In this document: one piece after another, positions 1 through 9,043 of the stretch
How positions within the stretch are numbered: the first letter of the stretch is position 1
Layout: the number at the start of each line of letters is the position of its first letter
Assembly: GCF_009826975.1 (NCBI RefSeq)
Contig: NZ_WUMO01000005.1
Location: forward strand, 248,001-312,000
Direction of reading: 5' to 3'
DNA length: 64,000 nt
Origin: Flavobacterium sp. HBTb2-11-1
GTDB lineage: Bacteria; Bacteroidota; Bacteroidia; Flavobacteriales; Flavobacteriaceae
Position numbers and translations under genes: made by a program
Notes under the pieces: generated by a model
What the model saw: only the letters and a program-made list of their open reading frames with translations
Database searches by the model: none
Told to the model about the DNA's origin: nothing

Positions 1-2
1 AA

Positions 3-797
3 CAGCTAATAGCTGACAAATATGCACATGTTTATCATTATGAAGGAGGAGGTGTTTCTTTTAACAGTGGCGTTTCCTGCTGCCTCTTGGATGGAAACCG
101 AGGTATGATTACGGCGGCGCAAGTAAAAGCGGCAATAAACGATCCAGAATTTTATCATAGTCCATTAACCAGTTTGGTTTGTGTTGAAAATACAACCAAT
201 AAAGGCGGCGGCGCGTGTTACGAATTGGAAGATTTAAGAGAAATAAAAAAGGTTTGCGATGCTCATAATTTGAAGTTTCACTTAGATGGAGCAAGAATTT
301 GGAATGCATTAGTCGCTAAAAGGCAGAATCCTAGAGAATTCGGAGCTATTTTCGATACTATTTCGGTTTGTCTCTCTAAAGGATTAGGAGCTCCAATCGG
401 TTCTGTACTTCTTGGAAGCAAAGCTGATATTCACAGAGCGTTGAGAATCAGAAAGATATTGGGCGGTGGAATGCGTCAAGTAGGATATTTAGCTGCGGCA
501 GGATTATATGCGTTGGCTCATAATATCGAACGATTGGCAGAAGATCACCGCAGAGCAAAAGAAATCGCAAAAATCCTAAGCACAAAACCTTGGATTTCAT
601 CTATTGAACCTGTAGAAACTAATATTCTGATTTTTTCGCTTGCAGAAGGTTACAGCGATCAATTATTAATTGAGAAACTAAAACAGAAAAATATCCTGAT
701 AAGTTCATTAGGACATAATAAACTCCGAATTGTAACGCATTTAGATTACAAAGAGGTTATGCATACGTATGTTTTAGAAACACTTTCGAAATTTTAA
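3..797 (+). CDS. ltaE: Low-specificity L-threonine aldolase, 5'-truncated by window edge
   Basis: Cleaves L-threonine or L-allo-threonine to glycine and acetaldehyde with pyridoxal phosphate (PLP), in the cytoplasm. The frame is open from base 3, so the gene starts outside the window; the first in-window start-like codon (TTG at 87) lies inside the conserved core and is not the start. Visible family motifs are HVYHYEGGG and FNSGVSCC near the left edge, then FHLDGARIWNA, and LSKGLGAPIGS, whose Lys should carry PLP. The visible 264 residues would be most of a protein of about 340. It converges on ybaB across a bidirectional terminator. The family assignment is firm; substrate preference between the threonine isomers cannot be read from sequence. 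Confidence 0.93.
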   Translation, partial: QLIADKYAHVYHYEGGGVSFNSGVSCCLLDGNRGMITAAQVKAAINDPEFYHSPLTSLVCVENTTNKGGGACYELEDLREIKKVCDAHNLKFHLDGARIWNALVAKRQNPREFGAIFDTISVCLSKGLGAPIGSVLLGSKADIHRALRIRKILGGGMRQVGYLAAAGLYALAHNIERLAEDHRRAKEIAKILSTKPWISSIEPVETNILIFSLAEGYSDQLLIEKLKQKNILISSLGHNKLRIVTHLDYKEVMHTYVLETLSKF

Positions 798-799
798 AA

Positions 800-926
800 A
801 AGAGGTTCAAAGGGGCAAAGGCTCATAGGGACAAAGGATAAAAAAAGAGGATGTAAAAACATCCTCTTTTTTTATGACAAAGAAAGAAAACCTTTGAACC
901 TTTGCCTCTCTGTACCTTTGTCCCTT
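800..926. repeat. CAAAGG-module intergenic repeat around a terminator
   Basis: On the left are the modules TTCAAAGG, GGCAAAGG and GGGACAAAGG (about 806-838). On the right the complement of the same modules appears at about 893-926 (CCTTTGAACC, CCTTTGCC, CCTTTGTCCC). The modules occur in a different order on the two sides, so this is not a simple palindrome. Similar caaagg words occur at about 44665-44700 and 55905-55935. Confidence 0.6.
841..873. terminator. Bidirectional intrinsic terminator between ltaE and ybaB
   Basis: A perfect 13-bp stem (841-853 with 860-872) with loop TAAAAA has A-rich and T-rich flanks on both strands, so it can end transcripts from either side. It lies between convergent genes. 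Confidence 0.85.
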
Positions 927-1245
927 ATTTAAACAAATTATCCATTCCAGGAATAGAAGGCATATCCATTCTGGCAACAGCATCTAATTCTCTTTCGTTT
1001 ACACTTGTTGCTTTTTCTATCGCTTTATTTAGCGTTACAATTAAGTAATCTTCCAGTTGCTCTTTATCTTCTAGAAGAGAATCGTCAATAGAAAGAGATT
1101 TTATTTTTCGGCTTGCGGTAATAGTGACTTTTAATAATCCGTCAGCGCTTTGTTCATCAATCAAAACAGTATCTAAACGCTTTTTTGTATCTTCAATTTT
1201 TTGTTGGGTTTCTTTAAGTTTACCCATCATTCCCATTAAATCCAT
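925..1245 (-). CDS. ybaB: YbaB/EbfC family nucleoid-associated protein
   Basis: A small dimeric DNA-binding protein thought to coat the nucleoid. Its 106 residues match the usual size. The N-terminus is Met-rich and helical ([15 protein letters not shown]), followed by a beta segment with [20 protein letters not shown] and a C-terminal helix, the normal order for the family. The first ATG (1245) is used; Met4 and Met6 are possible but less likely. In many genomes the family sits beside dnaX or recR; here it stands alone between ltaE and a peptidase. A -7 box lies 29-36 bp upstream. Confidence 0.9.
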   Translation of the reverse strand: MDLMGMMGKLKETQQKIEDTKKRLDTVLIDEQSADGLLKVTITASRKIKSLSIDDSLLEDKEQLEDYLIVTLNKAIEKATSVNERELDAVARMDMPSIPGMDNLFK

Positions 1246-1273
1246 TTTTGTTGATTTTTTAAATTATTTCAGA

Positions 1274-1281
1274 CAAAATTA
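1274..1281 (-). promoter_or_regulatory. Bacteroidota -7 promoter box for ybaB
   Basis: The minus-strand sequence is TAATTTTG, an exact TAnnTTTG match, which would place the transcript start near 1268 and leave a leader of about 23 nt. No clear TTTG -33 box is seen at the expected distance, so this is moderate evidence only. Confidence 0.45.
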
Positions 1282-1314
1282 GTATATTGCTGTGTTAATT
1301 CAATAGAATATTTT

Positions 1315-3450
1315 ATGAAAAAATTAATTTTGTTCTGTTGGGTTTGTGCTATTTTTGCGTCTTCATATTTAAAAATTAATGCTCAATCAATGCAAAATGA
1401 TATATCGGCCCCAAAGGCTAAAATAATTCCAAAGACATTAAAAAAACATAAAGAAACTAGAATTGACAACTATTTCTGGCTTAATGACAGAGAAAACCCA
1501 GAGGTAATAGATTATCTGAATCAGGAGAATGCTTATTACGAAAGCATGACTGCCCACACTCAAAATTTGAAAGAAAGTCTCTTTGAGGAAATGAAAAGTA
1601 GAATTAAAGAAGATGACTCTTCGGTTCCTTATTTCTACAATGGGTATTTTTACATTACGCGTTTTGAAACAGGTCAGGATTATCCAATTTTCGCTCGAAA
1701 AAAGGGAAGCCTTTCTGCAGATGAAGAAATTCTTTTTGACTGTAACGAAATGGCAAAAGGACATGCTTATTTCAAATTAGGCGGTTTGAGCATTAGCCCA
1801 GATAATAAATTTGCCAGTTTTGGAGTGGATATTGTAGGGAGAAGAATTTATACTATCCAGATTAAAAACTTAGAAACAGGCGAAATCTTAGCAGATAAAA
1901 TAGAAAATGTTACCGGAGCTTCTGTTTGGGCAAACGATAACAATACTATTTTTTATGTGAGACAAGATCAGGTGACATTAAGGGCTGATAAAGTTTTTAG
2001 ACATAAATTAAACACTAGTTCAGAAAATGATGTTTTGGTTTATGATGAAGTTGACGATACTTTTAATGTTTCTATCAGCAAAGAAAAATCAAAAAAATAC
2101 ATTGTTATTGGCTCTGGAAGCACTTTGACAACTGAATATAGAATTTTGAATTCAGATAATCCGGATGGGGAATTTACGGTTTTTCAGCCCCGTGTGCGCG
2201 GATTAGAATATAGCATTTCTCATTACGAGGATTCATTTTATGTTTTGACTAATAAAGATAAGGCGACCAATTTTAAATTGATGAAAACGCCTGAAAGCAA
2301 AACAGGAAAGAAAAACTGGGTCGATCTTATTCCGCATAGAGAAGATGTTTTATTGGAAGATATTGAGATCTTTAAAAACTATTTGGTTGTTGAAGAGCGC
2401 TCTAACGGATTAAATCATATTCGAATCATGCCTTGGAATGGCGAGCCAGATTATTATCTTCCTTTTGGCAGTGAAACCTATAATGCTTACACTACAACCA
2501 ATGTTGATTTTGATACCGATATTTTGCGTTACAGCTATCAGTCATTGGCAACTCCGTCTTCGGTAATTGACTTTAATATGAAGACCAAAACCAAGGAAAT
2601 CTTGAAAGAACAGCAGGTTTTGGGAGGAAAGTTTGATAAAGAAAATTACATAGAAGAGAGAGTTTGGGCAACTGCAAGAGATGGTGTAAAAGTGCCAATT
2701 TCTATGGTTTACAGAAAGGGATTGGAGAAAAACGGTAAAAATCCATTACTGCTTTATGCGTATGGTTCTTACGGAATTACAATGGATACCTATTTCTCTT
2801 CAACAAGGTTATCGCTCTTAGACCGCGGATTTGTTTACGCTATTGCGCATATTAGAGGAGGTGAGGACTTAGGAAGACAATGGTATGAGGACGGAAAACT
2901 GTTAAAAAAGAAAAATACCTTTACAGATTTCATCGATTGCTCTAAATTTGTAATAGACCAAAAGTACACTTCTCCCGAACATCTCTATGCAGAAGGAGGA
3001 TCGGCTGGCGGACTTTTAATGGGAGTAATCGTAAATGAAGCTCCTGAATTGTATAATGGCGTTATCGCTCAGGTGCCTTTTGTAGACGTAATTACTACGA
3101 TGTTAGACGACAGTATTCCGCTTACAACTGGAGAGTATGACGAATGGGGTAACCCAAACAATAAAAAATATTACGACTATATGTTATCGTATTCACCTTA
3201 CGATAATGTAAAAGCGCAGGAATATCCTAATATGTATGTTTCTACTGGATTACATGATTCGCAGGTACAATATTGGGAGCCAGCTAAATGGGTTGCAAAA
3301 CTGAGAGATTTAAAAACAAATAACAAACTTTTGTTTTTAGATACCAACATGGATGCAGGTCATGGCGGGGCTTCGGGACGTTTTGAGGCTTTAAAAGACT
3401 TAGCAAAGGAATTTAGTTTTTTATTAGATTTAGAAAAAATTAAAAGCTAA
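1315..3450 (+). CDS. ptrB: S9 family serine peptidase, oligopeptidase B type, exported
   Basis: Hydrolyses short peptides after basic residues (family knowledge). The N-terminus ([20 protein letters not shown]) is a signal peptide, so it should be periplasmic. Residues about 35-430 are the beta-propeller lid and 430-711 the alpha/beta-hydrolase. Catalytic Ser563 lies in GGSAGG, Asp648 in [12 protein letters not shown] and His683 in DAGHGG; all three are present. The motif AYGSYG and the stretch ending [15 protein letters not shown] are typical of oligopeptidase B. Length 711 is normal. It ends 71 bp before the next gene, which appears to have its own -7 box. Confidence 0.93.
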   Translation: MKKLILFCWVCAIFASSYLKINAQSMQNDISAPKAKIIPKTLKKHKETRIDNYFWLNDRENPEVIDYLNQENAYYESMTAHTQNLKESLFEEMKSRIKEDDSSVPYFYNGYFYITRFETGQDYPIFARKKGSLSADEEILFDCNEMAKGHAYFKLGGLSISPDNKFASFGVDIVGRRIYTIQIKNLETGEILADKIENVTGASVWANDNNTIFYVRQDQVTLRADKVFRHKLNTSSENDVLVYDEVDDTFNVSISKEKSKKYIVIGSGSTLTTEYRILNSDNPDGEFTVFQPRVRGLEYSISHYEDSFYVLTNKDKATNFKLMKTPESKTGKKNWVDLIPHREDVLLEDIEIFKNYLVVEERSNGLNHIRIMPWNGEPDYYLPFGSETYNAYTTTNVDFDTDILRYSYQSLATPSSVIDFNMKTKTKEILKEQQVLGGKFDKENYIEERVWATARDGVKVPISMVYRKGLEKNGKNPLLLYAYGSYGITMDTYFSSTRLSLLDRGFVYAIAHIRGGEDLGRQWYEDGKLLKKKNTFTDFIDCSKFVIDQKYTSPEHLYAEGGSAGGLLMGVIVNEAPELYNGVIAQVPFVDVITTMLDDSIPLTTGEYDEWGNPNNKKYYDYMLSYSPYDNVKAQEYPNMYVSTGLHDSQVQYWEPAKWVAKLRDLKTNNKLLFLDTNMDAGHGGASGRFEALKDLAKEFSFLLDLEKIKS

Positions 3451-3465
3451 TTAGAAATTTTTTGT

Positions 3466-3473
3466 TAAATTTG
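3466..3473 (+). promoter_or_regulatory. Candidate -7 box before the cysteine synthase gene
   Basis: TAAATTTG fits TAnnTTTG exactly. It overlaps the upstream TTG codon at 3462 that would otherwise extend the next gene. If it is the promoter, the transcript starts near 3480 and translation must begin at the ATG at 3522. No good -33 box is visible. Confidence 0.4.
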
Positions 3474-3521
3474 CAACCTATCAAGGTTAATTTAAAAAGG
3501 CCTTTGATTAACTATTTTTTT

Positions 3522-4562
3522 ATGAAAGAAGAAATAACTGCTTATAATAATGTTTTAGAGTTAATAGGAAACACCCCCCTTATTAAGCTAAATAAAATTA
3601 CCGAAGAGTTAGAAGGAAATTTCTACGCAAAGGTAGAAGCTTTCAACCCAGGTCATTCCTCAAAAGATAGAATAGCGTTATATATTATTGAAGAAGCCGA
3701 GAGAAAAGGAATTCTATCTCCGGGAGATACCATTATCGAAACTACCTCTGGTAATACAGGATTTAGTTTAGCAATGGTAAGCATTATTAAAGGTTACAAT
3801 TGTATTTTGGCAGTAAGCTCAAAATCATCTAAAGACAAAATTGACATGTTGAGAAGTTTAGGCGCCAAAGTGTATGTCTGTCCGGCTCATGTTTCTGCAG
3901 ATGATGAAAGATCTTATTATAATGTAGCCAAACGTTTGCACGAAGAGACAAAAGGGTCAGTCTACATTAATCAATATTTCAACCAGTTAAATATTGATGC
4001 CCACTACAACACTACAGGTCCAGAGATTTGGGAACAAACAAAAGGACAAATTACGCACTTAGTTGCTTGCAGCGGAACAGGAGGAACTATCTCTGGAACT
4101 GCAAAATTCTTAAAAGAAAAAAATCCGAATATTAGAATCTTAGGAGTTGATGCTTTTGGATCTGTATTGAAAAAATACCACGAGACAAAAGAGTTTGACA
4201 GCAAAGAAATTTACCCATATCGTATAGAAGGTCTTGGTAAAAACTTAATCCCATCTGCTACAGATTTTGATATCATTGATAAATTCATGAAAGTAACCGA
4301 CGAAGAAAGTGCTCACTCTGCTAGAGAAATCACTAGAAAAGAAGGTTTATTTGTTGGATATACTTCAGGAGCAGTAATGCAAGCTATTAAGCAATATGCT
4401 GAAGAAGGAGAATTTACAAAAGACAGCAATATTATTGCCATATTCCCAGATCATGGTTCTCGTTACATGAGTAAAGTATTTAGCGATGACTGGATGAACG
4501 AGCAAGGTTTCTTTGATAGCGTTAATGAAGAAGAAGCTCAAAAAATTGAATTCGTAAAATAA
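3522..4562 (+). CDS. PLP-dependent cysteine synthase family protein
   Basis: A fold-type II PLP enzyme that makes cysteine from O-acetylserine and sulfide, or acts as a cystathionine beta-synthase core; the sequence does not decide between them. From the ATG at 3522 it has 346 residues. The PLP lysine is Lys48 in NPGHSSKDR (family form NPGxSxKDR). TSGNTGFS binds the substrate carboxylate and [13 protein letters not shown] binds the phosphate. There is no C-terminal CBS domain. The ATG at 3522 is preferred to the TTG at 3462: conserved homology starts with the [13 protein letters not shown] segment, and a -7 box overlaps the TTG. A strong terminator follows. Confidence 0.88.
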   Translation: MKEEITAYNNVLELIGNTPLIKLNKITEELEGNFYAKVEAFNPGHSSKDRIALYIIEEAERKGILSPGDTIIETTSGNTGFSLAMVSIIKGYNCILAVSSKSSKDKIDMLRSLGAKVYVCPAHVSADDERSYYNVAKRLHEETKGSVYINQYFNQLNIDAHYNTTGPEIWEQTKGQITHLVACSGTGGTISGTAKFLKEKNPNIRILGVDAFGSVLKKYHETKEFDSKEIYPYRIEGLGKNLIPSATDFDIIDKFMKVTDEESAHSAREITRKEGLFVGYTSGAVMQAIKQYAEEGEFTKDSNIIAIFPDHGSRYMSKVFSDDWMNEQGFFDSVNEEEAQKIEFVK

Positions 4563-4585
4563 TAAAAGTACTTTTCAAAATATAC

Positions 4586-4617
4586 AACTCCATTCGTTCT
4601 TGAATGGAGTTTTTTTT
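4586..4617 (+). terminator. Intrinsic terminator after the cysteine synthase gene
   Basis: A perfect 10-bp stem (AACTCCATTC at 4586-4595 with its complement at 4602-4611) has a 6-nt loop and is followed by a run of T. Confidence 0.9.
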
Positions 4618-4907
4618 GTGATAAACTTTTCTGTGTGATAAGTTTTTTTGTAAAAAGTTAAAAATAATTATTTTGTTGAATATACCGTATTTATACGTAA
4701 GAAATTGTGATTTTATTTGAGTTAAGTTTAATATTTTAATATTATTTATGATTTTTTAAAAATGTTTTTACCGTCAAAATGAATGAAAAACGTTATTTTA
4801 ACGAATTTTTAGGCATTTTATCGGAAATTTTTCTTGTGAAAATTATAATAGTCTAGTTTTGAGGTGTTAAGATAACGAAAGTTGTTTAATCCCTAAAATC
4901 TACTATT
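4618..4907 (+). other. AT-rich intergenic region upstream of the first LamG gene
   Basis: Very AT-rich DNA without a convincing ORF. The only features recognised are the promoter at 4834-4861 and a leader of about 40 nt before the LamG start codon. Confidence 0.6.
4834..4861 (+). promoter_or_regulatory. Bacteroidota-type promoter for LamG protein 1
   Basis: A TTG at 4834-4836 serves as the -33 element, then 17 bp, then TAGTTTTG at 4854-4861, which fits TAnnTTTG. The predicted transcript start is near 4867, about 40 nt before the ATG at 4908. Confidence 0.5.
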
Positions 4908-5807
4908 ATGAAAAAATTACTACTTACAATATTGTTTGTAAGTTTTTTGAATGTGAATGCACAAACACCGATTCAGGAATTTAACTTTAATGGTACTTTA
5001 AACAATACGGCAAATACAATCTCATTTGTTGGAACCGACAATTATGTAGCTGATAGAGCGGGTGTTCTGAAAGGCGCTCAGCGGTTAAATAATAAAGCTT
5101 TAGAAGCAGTAATTGATAATCTGCCACAAGGAAAAAGCTCAAGAACAATCAGTATTTGGGTTAAATTCAACGATATTTCAAATGCAAATTATATTTGGGG
5201 CTACGGAAATCCTTTAAATGCTCAATATTGCGGTTTATTGCAGCAAGGAACAACTTCTTCTAACTCTGACCTAAGTTTAGCGGCTTGGGGAGCTTCTAAT
5301 GATGTTATCGTATCTACACCGCTAGAAAAAAATATTTGGTACCATTATAGTATTACCTATGAAGGTACTACTTCTAAGATATACCGTGACGGTAAATTAC
5401 TGAAGTATCTGGAAGGTATGACTAGATCTACAAATGGCAATATTTTTAGATTGGGAGAAATCAATACAATGGTTGGAATAAATGCTGATATAGATGATTT
5501 AAAGATTTATAATATTGCTTTGACTCCAGTTCAGGTAAAAGAATTGTATGATAGCGAAAAGGTTTCTAATTTGTCTCCTGTGGGATCTGTAGAAGCTAAA
5601 ACGGGAAAAACATCTGTAAAAGCGAAAACTGCAAGTGAGGCTATTATTACTTCAAATGAAGTTAACGGTACAACTAAAAGTGTAGAAGTTTATTCGCAAG
5701 GACAAAAAATAATGGGAAGTAATGCAGCGAACATAGCTGATCTCCCTGAAGGGACTTATTTATTAAAAATTACCAGCACTGCATCAAAGAAAATTACTTC
5801 AAAATAA
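4908..5807 (+). CDS. Secreted LamG/concanavalin A-like lectin protein, copy 1
   Basis: The 299 residues begin with a signal peptide (MKKLLLTILFVSFLNVNAQ). Residues about 20-205 form a LamG-like beta-sandwich with the usual words QEFNFNGTLNNT, RTISIWVKF, WYHYSITYEG, SKIYRDGKLLK and DIDDLKIYNIALTPVQVKELY. The C-terminus (VEVYSQGQKIMG, then LPEGTYLLKI and a basic end) looks like the last strands of a T9SS type A sorting domain without its YPNP start. Binding to a glycan or protein ligand is likely; no catalytic residues are seen. The next gene is a clear tandem paralogue. No polysaccharide-utilisation genes are adjacent, so the ligand is unknown. Confidence 0.8.
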   Translation: MKKLLLTILFVSFLNVNAQTPIQEFNFNGTLNNTANTISFVGTDNYVADRAGVLKGAQRLNNKALEAVIDNLPQGKSSRTISIWVKFNDISNANYIWGYGNPLNAQYCGLLQQGTTSSNSDLSLAAWGASNDVIVSTPLEKNIWYHYSITYEGTTSKIYRDGKLLKYLEGMTRSTNGNIFRLGEINTMVGINADIDDLKIYNIALTPVQVKELYDSEKVSNLSPVGSVEAKTGKTSVKAKTASEAIITSNEVNGTTKSVEVYSQGQKIMGSNAANIADLPEGTYLLKITSTASKKITSK

Positions 5808-5887
5808 ATGGTTTTTTAGTTTGTTTTTAAATGTTAGTTAGTATTTTTTTTATTGCGTAAGCAATTGAGTTTTTGGAATAGTAAGGG

Positions 5888-5916
5888 AAGCTTTCTGGGA
5901 TCAGGAAGCTTTTTTT
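5888..5916 (+). terminator. Intrinsic terminator after LamG protein 1
   Basis: A 10-bp stem with one G-T pair (AAGCTTTCTG at 5888-5897 with CAGGAAGCTT at 5902-5911) and loop GGAT is followed by T residues. Confidence 0.85.
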
Positions 5917-6162
5917 AGTTTTAATTTCCATTCTAAAGTTGTTTAAAATGCATTAAAGCATTATTGTTTTACGTGTTAATTGTAATTTTGTGAGAATTAT
6001 GCATTTGTGTGTAGGAATCGTTTGGTGATGCTGAATTAAAATTATAGTTTTAACAAAATTTATGAAAATAATAAACGAAAGTTTGAAGTCGAGAAAATGA
6101 TTTCAAATTGCCATTTTACACTATTTGCCCATTTACCACTATTCTGATAAAAACCTATAACT
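5917..6162 (+). other. Intergenic region upstream of the second LamG gene
   Basis: AT-rich, with no convincing ORF or RNA. A TTTG at 6124-6127 and a weak TATTCTGA at about 6139 could be a promoter, but the match is poor. The gap between the two LamG genes and the intervening terminator indicate that the copies are transcribed separately. Confidence 0.5.
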
Positions 6163-7074
6163 ATGAAAAAAATATTACTCACGTTAATGTTTGTAAATTT
6201 TTTAACTGCCAATGCGCAAAATCCGGTACAGGAATTTAATTTTAACGGTAATCTTAACAGTGCTGATAATTCCGTTTCTTTTTTAGGGACGCCACTTTTT
6301 GTTAACGATAGAATGGGAAGTCCCAAAAGCGCTTTGCGACTTACAAATAAAGCTTATCAGGCTGTAGTGGGAGAGCTTCCGCAGGATAATAAACCAAAAA
6401 CTATATCGGTTTGGGTAAAATTTAATGCGGTGAATATTCCAAATTACATTTTAGGATACGGTGCAGCAGTAAACGGACAATATTTTGGATTAGTGCAACA
6501 GCCCGTGTCTGGAAGCAATTCAGATTTGAGTCTAGTAGGGTGGGGAGATAGCAACAATGTTATTGTATCGGTTCCGCTTGTTAAGGAAACTTGGTATATG
6601 TATAGCATTACTTACGATGGTAATGTCTCAAAAATTTACCGTAACGGTGAATTATTAAAAACGGCAAACGGAATTCAACGTTCAGCTAAAGGCTACATTT
6701 TAAATTTAGGAAAATTAAATACCTCAACGAGTATCAACGCAGATATTGACGATTTAAGATTGTATAGTGTCGCCATGACAGACGAACAAGTTAAAGAAGC
6801 ATATAATAGTTCTAAGCCAAGTGGTGCGCCAGTAACCGAAAGTGCGCCTGTTTCAAGTCCTGCAACATCAGGTGCATCTAAAAAGACTGTTACAACACCT
6901 GCAAAAGCATCTGTACCGGCACCTGCAGCTTTTGTTGAAAAAAATAAAAGCGGTAAAATTATTGAGGTTTTCTCACAAGGAAGACAAATAATGAGCGCCA
7001 ATGCTTCCAATATTACAGATTTGCCAGAAGGTACTTATTTGATTAAGGTGATTAATACGAATGGGAAGAAGTAA
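6163..7074 (+). CDS. Secreted LamG/concanavalin A-like lectin protein, copy 2
   Basis: The 303 residues are a paralogue of the preceding gene along the whole length: signal peptide (MKKILLTLMFVNFLTANAQ), VQEFNFNGNLNS, KTISVWVKF, SKIYRNGELLK and DIDDLRLYSVAMTDEQVKEAY. Between the lectin domain and the C-terminus it has a low-complexity Pro/Ala/Ser/Thr linker (residues about 225-265) that is richer than in copy 1. It ends with the same partial sorting-domain words (IEVFSQGRQIM, LPEGTYLIKV). The duplication is old, because the copies differ at many positions. Role inferred: cell-surface or secreted ligand binding. Confidence 0.8.
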   Translation: MKKILLTLMFVNFLTANAQNPVQEFNFNGNLNSADNSVSFLGTPLFVNDRMGSPKSALRLTNKAYQAVVGELPQDNKPKTISVWVKFNAVNIPNYILGYGAAVNGQYFGLVQQPVSGSNSDLSLVGWGDSNNVIVSVPLVKETWYMYSITYDGNVSKIYRNGELLKTANGIQRSAKGYILNLGKLNTSTSINADIDDLRLYSVAMTDEQVKEAYNSSKPSGAPVTESAPVSSPATSGASKKTVTTPAKASVPAPAAFVEKNKSGKIIEVFSQGRQIMSANASNITDLPEGTYLIKVINTNGKK

Positions 7075-7127
7075 AGTTGTTATATCATTTTAGCGTATGA
7101 CGTTTAGTATGATATTTAAATCAAAGA

Positions 7128-7556
7128 TTAACTAAAAAGGTCTTTATAATCATTAAATGTAATATTTCCATTTAATAATGGTTTGTAAAACAGTTCTAAT
7201 ATCTCTACAGAATAAATCATTTGAATTTTATACTGTTCATTAATTGCTTTATTATTATAATCTTCATTTAAAAGACGGTCATAAACTTCCCGAATTTTTT
7301 TTCTGTCAATTTCTAATAATTCATTCAGTAAATTATTTTTTAAATAATTACCTTCTTTCGATTTAAATTCGAATGAAATTCCAATTTGAGGAAAATTTGA
7401 AATCATTGATATTTCAATCTTCCAAAATTCATTTTCATATATTTTCTCAAATTTCATTTCCTCATTATGAATTTCTTTGAAATTAAATCGAATAAGATAT
7501 TTGCCAAAAATTTCATGACAATCATTTTCAAAATCATTGTAATCGATATCTATCAT
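7128..7556 (-). CDS. Putative immunity protein for the orphan toxin-like protein
   Basis: The 142 residues have no signal peptide and no membrane segment; the protein is acidic and mixed alpha/beta (for example NEFWKIEISMISNFPQIGIS, then a long charged helix). No family was recognised. It is the last gene of the eleven-gene minus-strand operon, and its ATG overlaps the stop of the preceding secreted toxin-like gene by 4 bp, so the two should be translationally coupled. A small cytoplasmic protein immediately after a secreted toxin is the usual place for its antidote. Immunity function is inferred from position only. Confidence 0.5.
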   Translation of the reverse strand: MIDIDYNDFENDCHEIFGKYLIRFNFKEIHNEEMKFEKIYENEFWKIEISMISNFPQIGISFEFKSKEGNYLKNNLLNELLEIDRKKIREVYDRLLNEDYNNKAINEQYKIQMIYSVEILELFYKPLLNGNITFNDYKDLFS

Positions 7557-8344
7557 GGCTTAATCATTAATCCCGTTTCTTGAAGAATATAACCTTTTGA
7601 AAGTAAATAATCATACTCCATCTTCATATATGTTTTTAGTTTTACAAGACCTTCTTTAATGCATTTCTCCTTAAAGGCATTTTCTGGCATATCAGCAACA
7701 ATATTCCATTGATTTACCGCTAACCTTGGATCATGAATGAATCTAATATCTCCTTTATTTAAAATTACATTATCTATATGAATTTTATTTATTTCATTCC
7801 AGTATTTTGTATTTTGTTCCATAACTGATAATGAGGCCCATTCTTTAGGTATTGGTTGGAATAAACCTGACATTTCATTTTCAGGAACACCTTTTAATTT
7901 CAATTCATTAAATAATTGCATTGTTCCCATTGTTTCATTTTTTGGACCCACTCTGCCTAAGATATTTAATTTTTTTCCCGAAGTTTTGATAATATCACCC
8001 CCAAAATCTATACGCCTCTTAAAGTCGTTAAATATTGTTGTTGTTGTTCCTTGTATCCCTTTCCATTTTAAATATCCACCGACCGTATTAATTTCATCTA
8101 AATTCTTTGAAACTAATTTTAATTCCTCAATATTGGTTCTTAGAGCAGAAGATTCTTTGCTCAATAGATTCCAAGCATTAAAAATTTCTGGATCTTTAAT
8201 TGAAGTTTTGAATTCTGCATTAGCTGTTGATAGGTCATTTGCTAGAGCAAATACGGGACATATACTCTCTTCGCCTTGAGCATATGAAGTGAATTGAATT
8301 AATAATATTAAACAAAAAAGGAATCTTTTTAATATATTTCTCAT
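7553..8344 (-). CDS. Secreted orphan toxin-like protein with pre-toxin linker
   Basis: The 263 residues begin with a signal peptide (about 1-22, ending FTSYAQ). Residues about 45-100 (DPEIFNAWNLLSKES, then a helix, then GGYLKWKG) resemble the helical linker that precedes toxin tips in Bacteroidota polymorphic toxins, and the tail of the large toxin upstream carries a related piece (DNGIDAWKIF). The remaining 150 residues (from about KKLNILGRVG to the end) would be the toxin domain; the fold was not recognised and no catalytic motif can be claimed. It starts directly after the stop of the first immunity candidate and overlaps the second by 4 bp. Toxin activity is inference from linker and context. 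Confidence 0.5.
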   Translation of the reverse strand: MRNILKRFLFCLILLIQFTSYAQGEESICPVFALANDLSTANAEFKTSIKDPEIFNAWNLLSKESSALRTNIEELKLVSKNLDEINTVGGYLKWKGIQGTTTTIFNDFKRRIDFGGDIIKTSGKKLNILGRVGPKNETMGTMQLFNELKLKGVPENEMSGLFQPIPKEWASLSVMEQNTKYWNEINKIHIDNVILNKGDIRFIHDPRLAVNQWNIVADMPENAFKEKCIKEGLVKLKTYMKMEYDYLLSKGYILQETGLMIKP

Positions 8345-9040
8345 TTATTCTATTTTAAAATAAGTACTTATAAATTGGCTTTCTTTTTTTTGGAGTAGCT
8401 CCATTTGTAACTGTTTTGAATTATATTCTTGCCCTCTGTAGATCCATCGGAATATATCAGGGTAAAGAGATTCATTGATAATGTTTTTTTTATAAATAAT
8501 TTTCTGCTCTTTCAAATCGTATACAAAACAGCTATTAGAAAATGACTGAATAATTTGTATTTGTGTTGCATTAATAAAAAATGCCCACTCGATATCAATA
8601 TCTTTTTCAAACTTTACTTTGATATTTTGTAAAGTTGAAAGGTTTGTTATAATTAGACTTCTTTTATTAATCAATAGATGATCTTCTTCATAAAAAAAAC
8701 TGCCAACCAAGCGGTCTTGAATTGTCTTACCATTTTCTCTAAAATAAACTTTCAAACTTACTTTGCTAAAATTTTCAATATCTAATAAAAATAAATCTTT
8801 GCAAGGTATAAATGCAAAATTTTTAATAGGATGTTCTGTTTCAATCTTTTCATCGATAAAACACTGGATCTTTTTTTCTGTAAATAAGTCTTGTGTTTTA
8901 TCTACTCCGTTAATTAATAAAGTATAATATACAAGTTCTAGACCTCTATTAGGTTCTTCCCATCCAGCGTAAACAAATTCTATTTTTTTATTTATATTTT
9001 CAAATTTATATAACTTTTCTATTTTTGTTAGTTGCATCAT
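8345..9040 (-). CDS. Putative immunity protein for the TNT-domain toxin
   Basis: The 231 residues have no signal peptide and are predicted cytoplasmic, beta-rich with amphipathic strands and Lys/Glu-rich loops. No family was recognised. It starts 3 bp after the stop of the large TNT-domain toxin and ends directly against the start codon of the next toxin-like gene. A TNT-type NAD glycohydrolase would kill its own cytoplasm without an inhibitor, so an adjacent cytoplasmic protein is the expected antitoxin. The immunity call rests on this position. Met1 or Met2 may be the start; the difference is trivial. Confidence 0.5.
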   Translation of the reverse strand: MMQLTKIEKLYKFENINKKIEFVYAGWEEPNRGLELVYYTLLINGVDKTQDLFTEKKIQCFIDEKIETEHPIKNFAFIPCKDLFLLDIENFSKVSLKVYFRENGKTIQDRLVGSFFYEEDHLLINKRSLIITNLSTLQNIKVKFEKDIDIEWAFFINATQIQIIQSFSNSCFVYDLKEQKIIYKKNIINESLYPDIFRWIYRGQEYNSKQLQMELLQKKESQFISTYFKIE

Positions 9041-9043
9041 TTT

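Noticed and set aside
3462..3521. TTG start that would extend the cysteine-synthase-family protein by 20 residues
   Set aside because: The added residues are not conserved and a TAAATTTG promoter box overlaps the codon; the ATG at 3522 fits the family start.
7075..7127. Terminator at the end of the eleven-gene operon
   Set aside because: Only a weak ATATCAT/ATGATAT pairing with a long loop and no T run was found.
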